DNA of 64,000 nucleotides from DASRFR01 sp035651455 (GTDB lineage: Bacteria; Acidobacteriota; Terriglobia; Terriglobales; Acidobacteriaceae): contig DASRFR010000008.1 of NCBI GenBank assembly GCA_035651455.1, positions 1-64,000 on the forward strand, read 5' to 3'. The translations under genes and the position numbers were made by a program. Positions within the stretch are counted from its first letter, which is position 1; every line of letters starts with the position of its first letter. Under the pieces are notes generated by a model, which was given only the letters and a program-made list of their open reading frames with translations, had not been told where the DNA came from and ran no database searches. This document shows positions 23,166-32,129 of the stretch, in pieces.

Positions 23166-25394
23166 ATGACACGGTTCCCCCAATTCGTATCGAGATTCGT
23201 AGCCGCAGCCCTTATGTTCGCAAGTTGCGTTGTCCAATCTCAGGTGACTTCACCCGCCTCAAAGCAGGTCACTCTACCTCGAGTCACAGTGGCGCCGCGC
23301 TTGGAAGACTTTGTGAACGCCCAGGGAACACGCGATGGGCTGCGCATTACCGATTTCGTCCAGCGCGAACCCAATGATGGCGCGCCGGCAACGCTTCATA
23401 CCACTGTCTATCTTTCTTACGACGCGAATCATCTCTATGCCGTATTCGTGTGCGAGGAAGAGGCCCGGAGTCTACGTGCCCATGTGAGCCGTCGCGAGGA
23501 CATCGAAGATGACGATCGCGTCAGCATTGCGCTCGACACCTTCCACGATGGGCGGCGGGCGTATGCCTTCTTCGTGAATCCACTCGGGGTACAGCGGGAA
23601 GGAATTATTGCCGAAGGCCAGGACGATGATTTCAGCTTCGACACAGTTTGGCGCTCCGAGGCGCGGCTGACTGCTAATGGATACATGGTGTTGATGGCGA
23701 TCCCGTTTAAGAGTCTGCGCTTCGATCCCCGCGCAGGAAGGACCTGGGGAATTGCTTTGGGACGCTACTCTCCCGCCACCAAGGAATTTTCAACCTGGCC
23801 GCACCTCTCGGAAAAAGTCGAGGCCTACGTTCCTCAATTTGCAACCATGGCAGCAGTCGAGAGCGCCACGCATGGTCATGATGTCCAACTAATTCCGTAT
23901 GCATTTTTCTCGGGGCAGAGATTTCTGGATACCTCAACCGAACTGCCGGCATTCAAAAGCCAAAACGAATTCCGCGCAGGTCTGGACGGCAAGCTTGTAT
24001 TGCGGGACGCACTGACGTTCGATTTCACTGCCAACCCTGACTTCAGCCAGGTTGAATCTGATGAACCCCAAGTAACCGTGAACCAGCGTTACGAAGTGTT
24101 TTTTCCCGAGAAAAGACCTTTTTTCACGGAAGGAGCGGGGTTCTTTCAGACTCCCGAAAATCTGTTCTTTTCTCGCCATGTCGTCGATCCGCAATTTGGA
24201 ATGAGGATGACCGGCAAAGTTGGACGATGGGCGATGGGATTGCTGACAGCAGATGACCGGGCGCCGGCGCTATCAGATCCGGAACTGGCAGACCGGGCAA
24301 AAATCGGCGTATTTCGCTTGCAACGGGAATTGGGGAAGGAATCGATGTTTGGGGTCTTCTTGTCCCGCCGTAGCTTTGGTCCGACCTCCAACCAGCTCAT
24401 GTCGATTGATGCTCGTTGGAAGTTGAACCCCAATTGGGTCTTCACCGGCCAGGCGGCGCATTCTTCTACTCGGGATCTGGACGGCAACCGAGTCTCAGGA
24501 AACGACTTCTTCGCCGAGATCCGGCACACCGGCCTGCACGTCAGCAGTTACACGCAATACCTGGACCGCAGCCCGCGATTTGAAGCAGACCTCGGCTTTA
24601 TTCCACGCGTGGACCTCCGACAACTCAAGAACGTGACCGGATACCGATGGCGCCCCGAACAAAGCTCCCTCGTCAGTTTCGGGCCATCGCTGTACACGCG
24701 CGCATTGTGGGACCACACCGGTCAACTGCAGGAATGGGTCGTTGATCCGTCATTCTCCTGGCAATTCAAGGGGCCAACTTCGATTTCAGCGGGACATCTG
24801 GAAGAGTTCGAGAAATTCGAAACGTTAGGTTTTCGGGAAAATGCAAGCTACGTATCGCTGTCGACTCAACGCTTACGATGGATGGGCGTCGATCTTGAGT
24901 ATTCGCACGGAGCAGATATCAACTTCTTCCCGGCAGCCGGAACTCTTCCCTCGCTGCGCACATCGGACGATGTTTCAGTCGGCATCACGCTTCGGCCGAA
25001 TTCGCGCATTCGGATCGACGAAACCTACATTTACGACCGGTTGGGCAAATTGGCATCAACCGACATTCCGTCCGGCACCGTGTTCAATAATCATCTATTC
25101 AGAACCAAGATCAACTATCAGTTCAACCGCGCGCTTTCGGTGCGCGCCATTGTTGACTACAATGCAACGCTGCCCGACTCTTCGGTGGTAGATCTGGAGC
25201 GGTCAAAGCGCATTACGACAGACGTCCTCGTTACCTATCTGTTGCATCCAGGAACCGCGATCTATGCCGGCTACTCGAATCAGCGGGAGAACCTTGCCTT
25301 CGTGCCGGGAGCAAGTATCCTGAGGAGCACTTCTCCGGGCCTGACAACGGAGAGGCAGTTCTTTATCAAAATGAGTTACCTGTTGCGATTCTAG
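23166..25394 (+). CDS. CBM9-like/DUF5916 outer-membrane barrel protein
   Basis: 742 residues. Signal peptide FVSRFVAAALMFASCVVQSQ. Residues about 40-215 resemble the CBM9-like module that starts DUF5916 proteins (ITDFVQREPNDGAPATLHTT, VYLSYDANHLYAVFVCEE, DDDRVSIALDTFHDGRRAY). The rest has family motifs DFTANPDFSQVESDEPQVTVNQRYEVFFPEKRPFF in pieces and many amphipathic strands, ending in SYLLRF with terminal Phe as in outer-membrane barrels. The family is widespread in Bacteroidota and Acidobacteriota, and its transported or bound ligand is unknown. The ATG at 23166 is chosen because the signal peptide begins there; the upstream extension to 23076 is Arg-rich and not signal-like. It is convergent with the gene at 25438. 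Confidence 0.85.
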   Translation: MTRFPQFVSRFVAAALMFASCVVQSQVTSPASKQVTLPRVTVAPRLEDFVNAQGTRDGLRITDFVQREPNDGAPATLHTTVYLSYDANHLYAVFVCEEEARSLRAHVSRREDIEDDDRVSIALDTFHDGRRAYAFFVNPLGVQREGIIAEGQDDDFSFDTVWRSEARLTANGYMVLMAIPFKSLRFDPRAGRTWGIALGRYSPATKEFSTWPHLSEKVEAYVPQFATMAAVESATHGHDVQLIPYAFFSGQRFLDTSTELPAFKSQNEFRAGLDGKLVLRDALTFDFTANPDFSQVESDEPQVTVNQRYEVFFPEKRPFFTEGAGFFQTPENLFFSRHVVDPQFGMRMTGKVGRWAMGLLTADDRAPALSDPELADRAKIGVFRLQRELGKESMFGVFLSRRSFGPTSNQLMSIDARWKLNPNWVFTGQAAHSSTRDLDGNRVSGNDFFAEIRHTGLHVSSYTQYLDRSPRFEADLGFIPRVDLRQLKNVTGYRWRPEQSSLVSFGPSLYTRALWDHTGQLQEWVVDPSFSWQFKGPTSISAGHLEEFEKFETLGFRENASYVSLSTQRLRWMGVDLEYSHGADINFFPAAGTLPSLRTSDDVSVGITLRPNSRIRIDETYIYDRLGKLASTDIPSGTVFNNHLFRTKINYQFNRALSVRAIVDYNATLPDSSVVDLERSKRITTDVLVTYLLHPGTAIYAGYSNQRENLAFVPGASILRSTSPGLTTERQFFIKMSYLLRF

Positions 25395-25437
25395 CCGCGA
25401 GTCGGTTTGCGAAGGGCGGCGCCTGAATCCTCGTTGC

Positions 25438-27450
25438 TCAATACTTCAGGCTCCAATGCAGCATGTCCCAGGTGAAGATGAACCACACCGCAGCAAGGCA
25501 AGCGACGGCGATGATCGTCTCGGAGATTCGGCTCCATAACCACCGTTCGGGTTGACTCCATACCCGAAAAGCGTTGAGGAGCACCACCACTGTCCCCAGC
25601 ACCGCAACCCAGCCTACAACTTGAATGAGCCGTATCCAGAGATTGTACTGGGGGCTCAGCAGGCCGATGTCTTTAAATCCGAGGACGAAGAACGTCCCAA
25701 ATGCTGCGAAGAAGATGAGATATACCAAGCATACCAGGCGCACCAGCCGCCTCATGCGCCGCTGCTCCGGAGCGAGAGCCAGTTTCTGTCCGTAGTGGCG
25801 GCGGACAAGCGCACCCACCGGCCACAAGACAACCGCAAGGAGGAACACAACCAGCGCCGCGATGATCAATGGTTGCATCAGTCCGCTGTTCAAGTACCAG
25901 GGTGCTTTCTGAAAAACCATGAAGGGGAAGTCAATCGCCATGACGGGATTTCCCGTGTCGTCCCGTTTGAAGCCGATCAGGTCCTGGTCGTTCACATCGC
26001 GATAAACGGACGGAGCAATCTGGCGGAATTTCTTGGGCTCGCCGTTGAGGTCTTTCAAGTCATCCACAGTGATAGTCCCATCGTCATTGACTGAGAGCTT
26101 CGATTGGCCTGCTACTCCGAGCACTTTCATGATGCTGTTTTCAGCGCGCCGGCTGACGATGTAGTGACCCGCGAGCGCCTTCGTATCGTCTGCGCTGCCG
26201 GCCAGAGGAGCGGGCGGTTGGTAAGGAATATAACGATCCAGGAATTTGTGCCACACCGCTTCACGGGCGCTGATCTCGCCCTTGCCCGCGCTGTTATAGG
26301 AGATGAAGAAGCCGAGATTCTGGTCCAGCACGAGGTGCAGGTCGCTGTGGAAGTATTGCGTATCTCCACCGTGTCCAATAATGCGATGGCCGTTCCGCGT
26401 CTCTTCATAAAAGCCGAGCGCCATGGCATTGAGTGGGGGAAGGTTTTCGAACTGGCGTGCGTGCATTAACTTCGCCGTTTCCGGACGCAGGATCTGCCTG
26501 CCCTCATAGGTTCCATCCTGCAAATGCGCGATCATGAAATGCGCCATGTCCGCGGCCGTGACCGATGAGCTTCCCGCCGGGGCAGCCACTACGAACTCGA
26601 ACGGCTTGGCAGGCTGCGAAGCAACGTCATAGCCGTTCGACATCATGTCCTTCAGCGTGGCTGGCAGCGGTTGCCGGAAGGTGGAGTGGGCCATATTCAA
26701 GGGTTTCAGAATGTGGTCCTCAACGTAATCATCGAACGGCTGTCCCGAAACCCTCTGCACGATATATCCGGCCACCGTTGTCGCATAGTTCGAGTAAGCC
26801 GGAGTCGTGCCGGGAGGGAAAATGCGTGAAGGCAGGTGTTCCTTTAGATATTCCCCGACAGGTTTCATCTTCGAGGCATCGAGAACAAACAGTTCCTGCA
26901 CTGTTTCTTCGAGCCCGGAGGTATGCGTCATGATGTTTCGCAGCGTGATCGGCTTGCCATAAGCGTCGGGCATCTTGAAATCGATGTAGTCGTTCACATC
27001 GCGATCGAGATCGAGTTTCCCCTGCTCTACCAGTTGCATGACTGCTGTCCAGGTGAACAACTTCGAGATCGATCCCGGGCGGAACAGCGTGTTTTCTGGA
27101 GAAACAGGAATCTTCTTCTCTACATTGGCGTAACCATATCCGTGCGAGAACAACACCTTGCCATCTTTGACCACCAGGACTACGGCGCCTGCGATATTCT
27201 CCCGCGCCAGTTGCAAAGGCATCACGCCGTCGAGAAAAGCTTCCACATCCGCAGCCGTAAGCTCGTGCGTTACCGGAAGCGGCGGCTGTTCCCCCGTCGC
27301 CACCGGCTTTGCGGCCTTCGGAGCCAGTGGGTTCGGAGTCGTCGGCTTCTGAGCCCAGGAGGAGATCGGGATTGCTGCCGAGAGCGTTCCGGCAACAAGA
27401 AGCAGGACTCGTTGCGCCAAAGAAGAATATTTCTTAACTCGGATCATCAT
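25438..27450 (-). CDS. Beta-lactamase-fold serine hydrolase with C-terminal membrane domain
   Basis: 670 residues. After a signal segment (RVLLLVAGTLSAAIPISSWA) lies a class C beta-lactamase/PBP-like domain: S127-I-S-K130, Y219-S-N221 and HGGDT near residue 350, all the expected catalytic elements. A linker domain of about 130 residues follows, then four or so transmembrane helices from about residue 530 (LIIAALVVFLLAVVLWPVGA, LVCLVYLIFFAAFGTFFVL). The catalytic domain is therefore periplasmic and membrane-tethered. Known relatives act as D-aminopeptidases, D,D-peptidases or esterases. True beta-lactamase activity is possible but not suggested by context. It is last in the leftward operon after the TonB receptor (27 bases apart), consistent with processing of an imported peptide. 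The start ATG at 27450 follows GGAGGAAGG. Confidence 0.85.
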   Translation of the reverse strand: MMIRVKKYSSLAQRVLLLVAGTLSAAIPISSWAQKPTTPNPLAPKAAKPVATGEQPPLPVTHELTAADVEAFLDGVMPLQLARENIAGAVVLVVKDGKVLFSHGYGYANVEKKIPVSPENTLFRPGSISKLFTWTAVMQLVEQGKLDLDRDVNDYIDFKMPDAYGKPITLRNIMTHTSGLEETVQELFVLDASKMKPVGEYLKEHLPSRIFPPGTTPAYSNYATTVAGYIVQRVSGQPFDDYVEDHILKPLNMAHSTFRQPLPATLKDMMSNGYDVASQPAKPFEFVVAAPAGSSSVTAADMAHFMIAHLQDGTYEGRQILRPETAKLMHARQFENLPPLNAMALGFYEETRNGHRIIGHGGDTQYFHSDLHLVLDQNLGFFISYNSAGKGEISAREAVWHKFLDRYIPYQPPAPLAGSADDTKALAGHYIVSRRAENSIMKVLGVAGQSKLSVNDDGTITVDDLKDLNGEPKKFRQIAPSVYRDVNDQDLIGFKRDDTGNPVMAIDFPFMVFQKAPWYLNSGLMQPLIIAALVVFLLAVVLWPVGALVRRHYGQKLALAPEQRRMRRLVRLVCLVYLIFFAAFGTFFVLGFKDIGLLSPQYNLWIRLIQVVGWVAVLGTVVVLLNAFRVWSQPERWLWSRISETIIAVACLAAVWFIFTWDMLHWSLKY

Positions 27451-27477
27451 TCCTTCCTCCTCGAGCACCGCAGCAAA

Positions 27478-30400
27478 TCAGAAGTTGAACTTCAGAGCAA
27501 ACTGCATGATGCGTGGAGCGACCGCCGTGGTCAGGACTTGCCCGAACGTGGCCGAATCCTGCTCGTTGTCTGGATCGGAGAATTGCGGCGTATTGAAAGC
27601 GTTGAAGAATTCCGCCCGGAACTCCACGTTCGACGCTTCGTTCGGCCACGGAGTGCGGAACTGCTTAATCAGCGACAGGTCCGTATTTCGCTGGTCGGGG
27701 GCGTGAATGATACCCGGGCGTGTGTTCCCGAAGTCAGTTGCGATTCCGTCGTCCCCGATCACGTTCGGCGTGGTGAAGCAGGCGGTGTTGATGTAGTTGT
27801 TCAGCTTACCAGTGACTGAACCCTTGGTGTTGACCTGCGACAGCGTGCAGCCCGGCGCGAGCTGACCGAAGTCCTGGCCGAACGCTGAAATGCCGTACAC
27901 GTTGGTTGCGTTGCTGTTGAGGACGGGAATGCGGTGACCTGACTGAAAAACGGTGACGCCCGCGACTTTCCAGCCGCCGAGTGCCGAACCCAGCACCCCT
28001 CCGCGCTTCTTGAAAAATGGCAACTCGTACACATAGCTGGCGACAAAGCGATGTTCGCGAATAAACAGGTCAGGCCCGTATCGGGCGCGAGGATCATTCT
28101 GGTTGCCCTCCGCGAATCCTCCGTTTGATCCAGTCGTGGCGAAGGGATCGGTGGTAAGGTCGCGCGCAAACGTGTAGGAGATCAGGAAATGCAATCCATG
28201 GGTGAGTCGCTGGCTGAGGCTGGTCTCCAGTGCGTTGTACCAACTGGAGCTGGCGGATTCGGTGATCACCAGGTTACTCGTCGTCCATCCCAGCAGTGGC
28301 GCGCGTAGGGAGACATTATCGATGGTATTGGTGGTCTGTCCTCGAATTGGGTTCGCGGCGCTCGCCAGTGAGGCTTGGTTCGCGGCGCGCTGCCGGATCA
28401 GGTGCGTGCCGCGCGCGCCAACATAACCCACTTCCCAGACCAGGCCTTTCCTGAACTCGGTTTGCAGGTTGAGGCTGTAGCGTTGAAAGACCGGTGGCCG
28501 GAAGTTCAGGGCAAAGACTGTCGCACTGAGGAGAGTGCTCGGCGAGTAAGGCATGAACGACGGGAAAGTAGGCGTCCCTGGCGGGAACGGATCGGCAAAA
28601 CTTGCCCCGCCATTCGCGAAGGCGACAAGTTGCCGCAACATACCGAAGGGCTGATTCAGCAGCAACTGAAACAACGGCTGTCCGGTCACCCGCTGATGGT
28701 AGATGCCGTAGCCGCCTCGCAAAACCATTCTTTGTCCCGGAAGTTGCCAGGCGAATCCGATCCGCGGATTCCACGTGTTCTGGCCATCTCCATGGATTCC
28801 CAGGTTGTTGTCCAATCGTGAGACCCCGCTTGGCAGAGTGCCCGGGTAATTATCTGAGACCAGGAACCCTTGCAGAGTTCCCGACGCCGGTGGATTCGGA
28901 TCGGCACTGTGGATATCAAAGGAGGAGTTTCGTCCCAGTTCATCGCCCAGATCACCCAGATGTTCGAAGCGCAGGCCAAGGTTGAAGGTCAGCCTTGAAG
29001 TCAGCTTGAGATCGTCTTGCGCGTAAAGATCGTAGTCCCAGGTGCGATATTTGCGGTCAAACAGTCCCGGCACATCGATCGTCGCAAGAACGTTGCTGAG
29101 CCCGGTGCCGTTGGTAGTGCCGTCCTGGCCCAGAAGAAAATCGGGAAAGGTGCCAAACACCAACCCGCCAAGAAAGTGAAAGTTGGTGACGTTGTCCTGT
29201 CCGCGGTTAATCCCCCCTCCAAAACGTAAGGAATGGCGTCCGCGGGTGTAGGCCACATCGTCCTGGAAGGTGTAAGTGTTCTGGCCGAAGATGACAGCCT
29301 GTCCGTTTCCCCCGAGCGTAAGGGCCCCGCTGATCTGAATAGCGGGAGAATTGTTGTCGAAAGCTGGAGCGTTTACTCCGACATCGGAGAAGCGGAAGGC
29401 TTCATGCTGATCAACATTCACGAATTGCCGGGTATATGCGAACTCCGCCTGGTTCAAAAGGTGCGAATTGAACAGATAAGTGTGGGTGAGAGAGAAGTTG
29501 CGGAAGTGATTCGCAGTGAGTACGGGGAATCCAGGACCGGTTGGACCGCCGAGGTTGGTGACCGGGAGCGATTTGTTGTCGTGACTGTTGGCAAAGAAGA
29601 AGCGGACCGCGAGCTTGCTCTTGTCGGTTTGCAGCCAATCGCCGTTGGTCATGAACTGTTCTTCATTGAAGGTGCAAGGGATACTGAAGGAACTGGTTCC
29701 CTGGGTGTCAAATGGCTGTGTAGGATCGATCCGCTGAGGCGTTGGAATCAAGTAACTTCCATCAGCTAACTTGAACTGCAAAAGTGCCAGCGCCTGTGGC
29801 GAGATGTTCGAGCCATCTGGCAATACGTTCGGTCCAATGCCAGGCCCGAGCAGCTGCTGAATGAAAGTCGGCTGTCCGGCGAACAGCGCTCCCAGCGCCG
29901 CTGGCGAGCGATCGTCGGTCAGGGGCGGTGTCGAAAAGTTACTGGAGCAGTTCTGGTCAACTCCGTTGCGTTGCCGCGTACCCTGGTACGAGGTGAAGAA
30001 CAGCAGCTTGTTTCGCTTGATCGGACCCCCAAAGGTGAATCCAAACTGGTTTTGCCGCAAAACCTGGCGTGGCTGTCCATTCTGCTTGCGGAAATACTCA
30101 TTGGCATTCAGCGCCTCGTTGCGGAAGAACTCAAACAGCGTGCCGTGGTAGTCGTTGGTGCCGCCTTTAGTTATCACATTGACGTTTGCGCCCGCGTTGC
30201 GCCCATAAGAGGCGTCGTATTGCCCGGTTTGGACTTTGAATTCCTCGAGCGCGTCCGGATTTGGGACCGCCACCCCTCCACTGAATGAGCCGCTGCTTTG
30301 CAGGTCGTTGATGGGAACGCCATTCATCTGGAAGTTGTTGTCATTCGACGCGCCCCCGTTGGCAACAAACGGTTCCTCGCCATTGCCGCCTCCGCCGCGC

Positions 30401-31002
30401 CCAAACCCGCCGGCGTTGGTGACGTCACTGGCTACACCCGGAGACAGACCGAGGATCTGCGTGTAATTGCGCGTGACCAGGGGCAAGCTTTCGACCATCT
30501 GTCTCGTGGTTACGTTTCCCAGGGCGCTGGATTCGGTTTGTAACTGCTCGGCCGTCGTGTCCACCTCGACTGTCTCATGCACATCGCCAACGTGGAGTGA
30601 AATGTTGAGTTGCTCGCTCTCGGTTACGTTGACGGCAATGTTGGAGTAGGTGGAAGTCTTGAACCCAGTGCGGGAGGCATCAATTCGATAGGGCCCGGGA
30701 GGCAGCAGAGCGACCACATACGTGCCTCGGTTCGAGGACTCGGCGGTCCACGTTGCGCCGGTGCTTTCGTTGGTCGCAAGGATAGTGGCCCCTGCAATGA
30801 CCGCCCCGCTCTGGTCGGTCACCGTCCCGGCGATAGCGCCGGTAGCCGCGGTTTGTGCCGCTGATGGACCGACTAATGCAGCAAAAAGACAAAATGCACA
30901 TGTGGTACAGATCAAAGCGGCCTGCAGTCGGGCAGCAAAGCGAGATTTTGGGCGCCTGATCTGCATCTCAGGAAGCACCGTCGCTGTCATGTGTGGGGAC
31001 AT
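27478..31002 (-). CDS. Oar-type TonB-dependent receptor, copy 1
   Basis: 1174 residues. AAGGAGG lies seven bases before the ATG. The signal peptide ends near PSAAQ. Residues about 52-140 form the carboxypeptidase-regulatory-like domain (AIAGTVTDQSGAVIAGATIL), then a plug domain (about 150-290: QMVESLPLVTRNYTQILGLS, YGRNAGANVNVITKGGTNDY), then a large barrel ending RIMQFALKFNF with terminal Phe. These outer-membrane receptors import large substrates using TonB energy, and in Acidobacteriota they occur without SusD. The 5' end overlaps the RpiR-type regulator gene by 35 bases, and the serine hydrolase follows, so the three form one operon. The substrate is probably linked to the divergent D-amino-acid genes (inferred). 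Confidence 0.93.
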   Translation of the reverse strand: MSPHMTATVLPEMQIRRPKSRFAARLQAALICTTCAFCLFAALVGPSAAQTAATGAIAGTVTDQSGAVIAGATILATNESTGATWTAESSNRGTYVVALLPPGPYRIDASRTGFKTSTYSNIAVNVTESEQLNISLHVGDVHETVEVDTTAEQLQTESSALGNVTTRQMVESLPLVTRNYTQILGLSPGVASDVTNAGGFGRGGGGNGEEPFVANGGASNDNNFQMNGVPINDLQSSGSFSGGVAVPNPDALEEFKVQTGQYDASYGRNAGANVNVITKGGTNDYHGTLFEFFRNEALNANEYFRKQNGQPRQVLRQNQFGFTFGGPIKRNKLLFFTSYQGTRQRNGVDQNCSSNFSTPPLTDDRSPAALGALFAGQPTFIQQLLGPGIGPNVLPDGSNISPQALALLQFKLADGSYLIPTPQRIDPTQPFDTQGTSSFSIPCTFNEEQFMTNGDWLQTDKSKLAVRFFFANSHDNKSLPVTNLGGPTGPGFPVLTANHFRNFSLTHTYLFNSHLLNQAEFAYTRQFVNVDQHEAFRFSDVGVNAPAFDNNSPAIQISGALTLGGNGQAVIFGQNTYTFQDDVAYTRGRHSLRFGGGINRGQDNVTNFHFLGGLVFGTFPDFLLGQDGTTNGTGLSNVLATIDVPGLFDRKYRTWDYDLYAQDDLKLTSRLTFNLGLRFEHLGDLGDELGRNSSFDIHSADPNPPASGTLQGFLVSDNYPGTLPSGVSRLDNNLGIHGDGQNTWNPRIGFAWQLPGQRMVLRGGYGIYHQRVTGQPLFQLLLNQPFGMLRQLVAFANGGASFADPFPPGTPTFPSFMPYSPSTLLSATVFALNFRPPVFQRYSLNLQTEFRKGLVWEVGYVGARGTHLIRQRAANQASLASAANPIRGQTTNTIDNVSLRAPLLGWTTSNLVITESASSSWYNALETSLSQRLTHGLHFLISYTFARDLTTDPFATTGSNGGFAEGNQNDPRARYGPDLFIREHRFVASYVYELPFFKKRGGVLGSALGGWKVAGVTVFQSGHRIPVLNSNATNVYGISAFGQDFGQLAPGCTLSQVNTKGSVTGKLNNYINTACFTTPNVIGDDGIATDFGNTRPGIIHAPDQRNTDLSLIKQFRTPWPNEASNVEFRAEFFNAFNTPQFSDPDNEQDSATFGQVLTTAVAPRIMQFALKFNF

Positions 31003-31963
31003 CTTCGTCCTCCTTTGTTCGTCGGTGACTGGATTCTTCTGCCTTCTTCGGCGAATACCATCGCGCCCGCGAGTCGAGGTCTTTTCGTCGCAGCAGGGCC
31101 AATGATCGCTTCGGTTGAATATGCGCGCAGGCCACGAGCAGCGCGTCGATGGCAGCGAGCGGGGCTACATACGATCCATGAAAAGAGGGATTGGCGATGG
31201 ACGCAACCCAGAAGGAATCGCAAAAGCGGGCGATCGGAGTTTTGTCGCTGTCTGTGATCCCGAAGGTAAACACCTTGTTTTCGCGCGCGTGCAAGACCGC
31301 GTCCACAGTGGTTTGTAAGCAGCGTCCAAAGCTGAACGCAATCAACAGGTCCCTGGGGCCAAGCAGGCTCACTTTCTGGTGTAGATTCCCGGTCGAACCG
31401 GTGGGCGCTTCCGCGTCATACCCCAGCGACACCAGTGCATAGGCCAGTAAATAGGACAGTGAGGCGGCAAAATCCACACCCACCACCATGATTCGCCGGG
31501 CGTGGTGAAGGCGCTTGGCCATCTGGATTACTTGCCGCGTGTCCAACCCCGATTGCAACGCGTGCAGGTTGTGAACGTCCATTTCCAGGCTGTGTTGTAC
31601 GTGATCGGCAACGCTGCGCTTCTCGCGGGCCGCAGATTTCATCAGTGTGTAGGGAGTGAGGCGGCTCACAAAGTGGGTGCGCAGGTCAGCGGCGAACTCT
31701 GCGTAGCGTTCGTACCCCAGCGCCTGGATGGTGCGCACGATCGTGGCCTTGTCCACTTCATAGCGCTTGGCAAGCGCCCGCGACGACAGGAAGTAATTGT
31801 CCTCGGCGTTGTCCAGAATGGAGCGGAGAAGGCGGGTCCGGCTGGGATTCAGCTTGGCTTCCGCCTTGGTCAGGCGGCTTTCCAGCGTCGTCATCCAGGC
31901 CTTGCGTCCAGCGAGGTCTCCGTTGCGAGCCTGCGATAGGTCGTTCTTGTTTTCCTGGGTCAT
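30968..31963 (-). CDS. RpiR/MurR-family transcriptional regulator (HTH + SIS domain)
   Basis: 331 residues. Residues about 40-115 form the RpiR-type HTH (NYFLSSRALAKRYEVDKATI, then RTIQALGYERYAEFAADLR). Residues about 145-280 form a SIS sugar-phosphate-binding domain (RIMVVGVDFAASLSYLLAYA, DLLIAFSFGRCLQTTVDAV, VFTFGITDSDKTPIARFCD). Known members respond to phosphosugars, and MurR responds to MurNAc-6-phosphate. The gene heads the leftward operon and faces two palindromic operators at 32000-32041, so autoregulation and control of both directions is the simplest reading. The C-terminal ~40 residues are Lys/Glu/Asp-rich and overlap the start of the receptor gene. The effector cannot be named from sequence. 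Confidence 0.9.
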   Translation of the reverse strand: MTQENKNDLSQARNGDLAGRKAWMTTLESRLTKAEAKLNPSRTRLLRSILDNAEDNYFLSSRALAKRYEVDKATIVRTIQALGYERYAEFAADLRTHFVSRLTPYTLMKSAAREKRSVADHVQHSLEMDVHNLHALQSGLDTRQVIQMAKRLHHARRIMVVGVDFAASLSYLLAYALVSLGYDAEAPTGSTGNLHQKVSLLGPRDLLIAFSFGRCLQTTVDAVLHARENKVFTFGITDSDKTPIARFCDSFWVASIANPSFHGSYVAPLAAIDALLVACAHIQPKRSLALLRRKDLDSRARWYSPKKAEESSHRRTKEDEDVPTHDSDGAS

Positions 31964-31999
31964 GGGGAGCGCGCAAACCGGTCAGAGGCAGTACGATTA

Positions 32000-32041
32000 C
32001 ACCAAGTGGTGCACTCTGTCAAACAAAATCACCAAATGGTG
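32000..32041. promoter_or_regulatory. Paired palindromic operators for the RpiR-type regulator
   Basis: Two near-identical palindromes, CACCAAGTGGTG at 32000-32011 and CACCAAATGGTG at 32030-32041, each followed by CA. Their 30-base spacing is close to three helical turns. They lie between the divergent genes, directly upstream of the rightward -35. Spacing and symmetry suggest binding of two dimers or one tetramer. Confidence 0.75.
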
Positions 32042-32050
32042 CATTTCCTG

Positions 32051-32079
32051 TTGACATCGATTGTGCCCGGTTTTACAAC
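32051..32079 (+). promoter_or_regulatory. Sigma-70-type promoter of the rightward salvage operon
   Basis: TTGACA at 32051-32056, 17 bases, then TACAAC at 32074-32079. The second operator ends nine bases before the -35, a position suited to steric repression or activation. Confidence 0.7.
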
Positions 32080-32129
32080 TGACCATCCCGGCTCACCGCC
32101 GCAGGCGTGACAGGAGAGTTCTCACGTTC

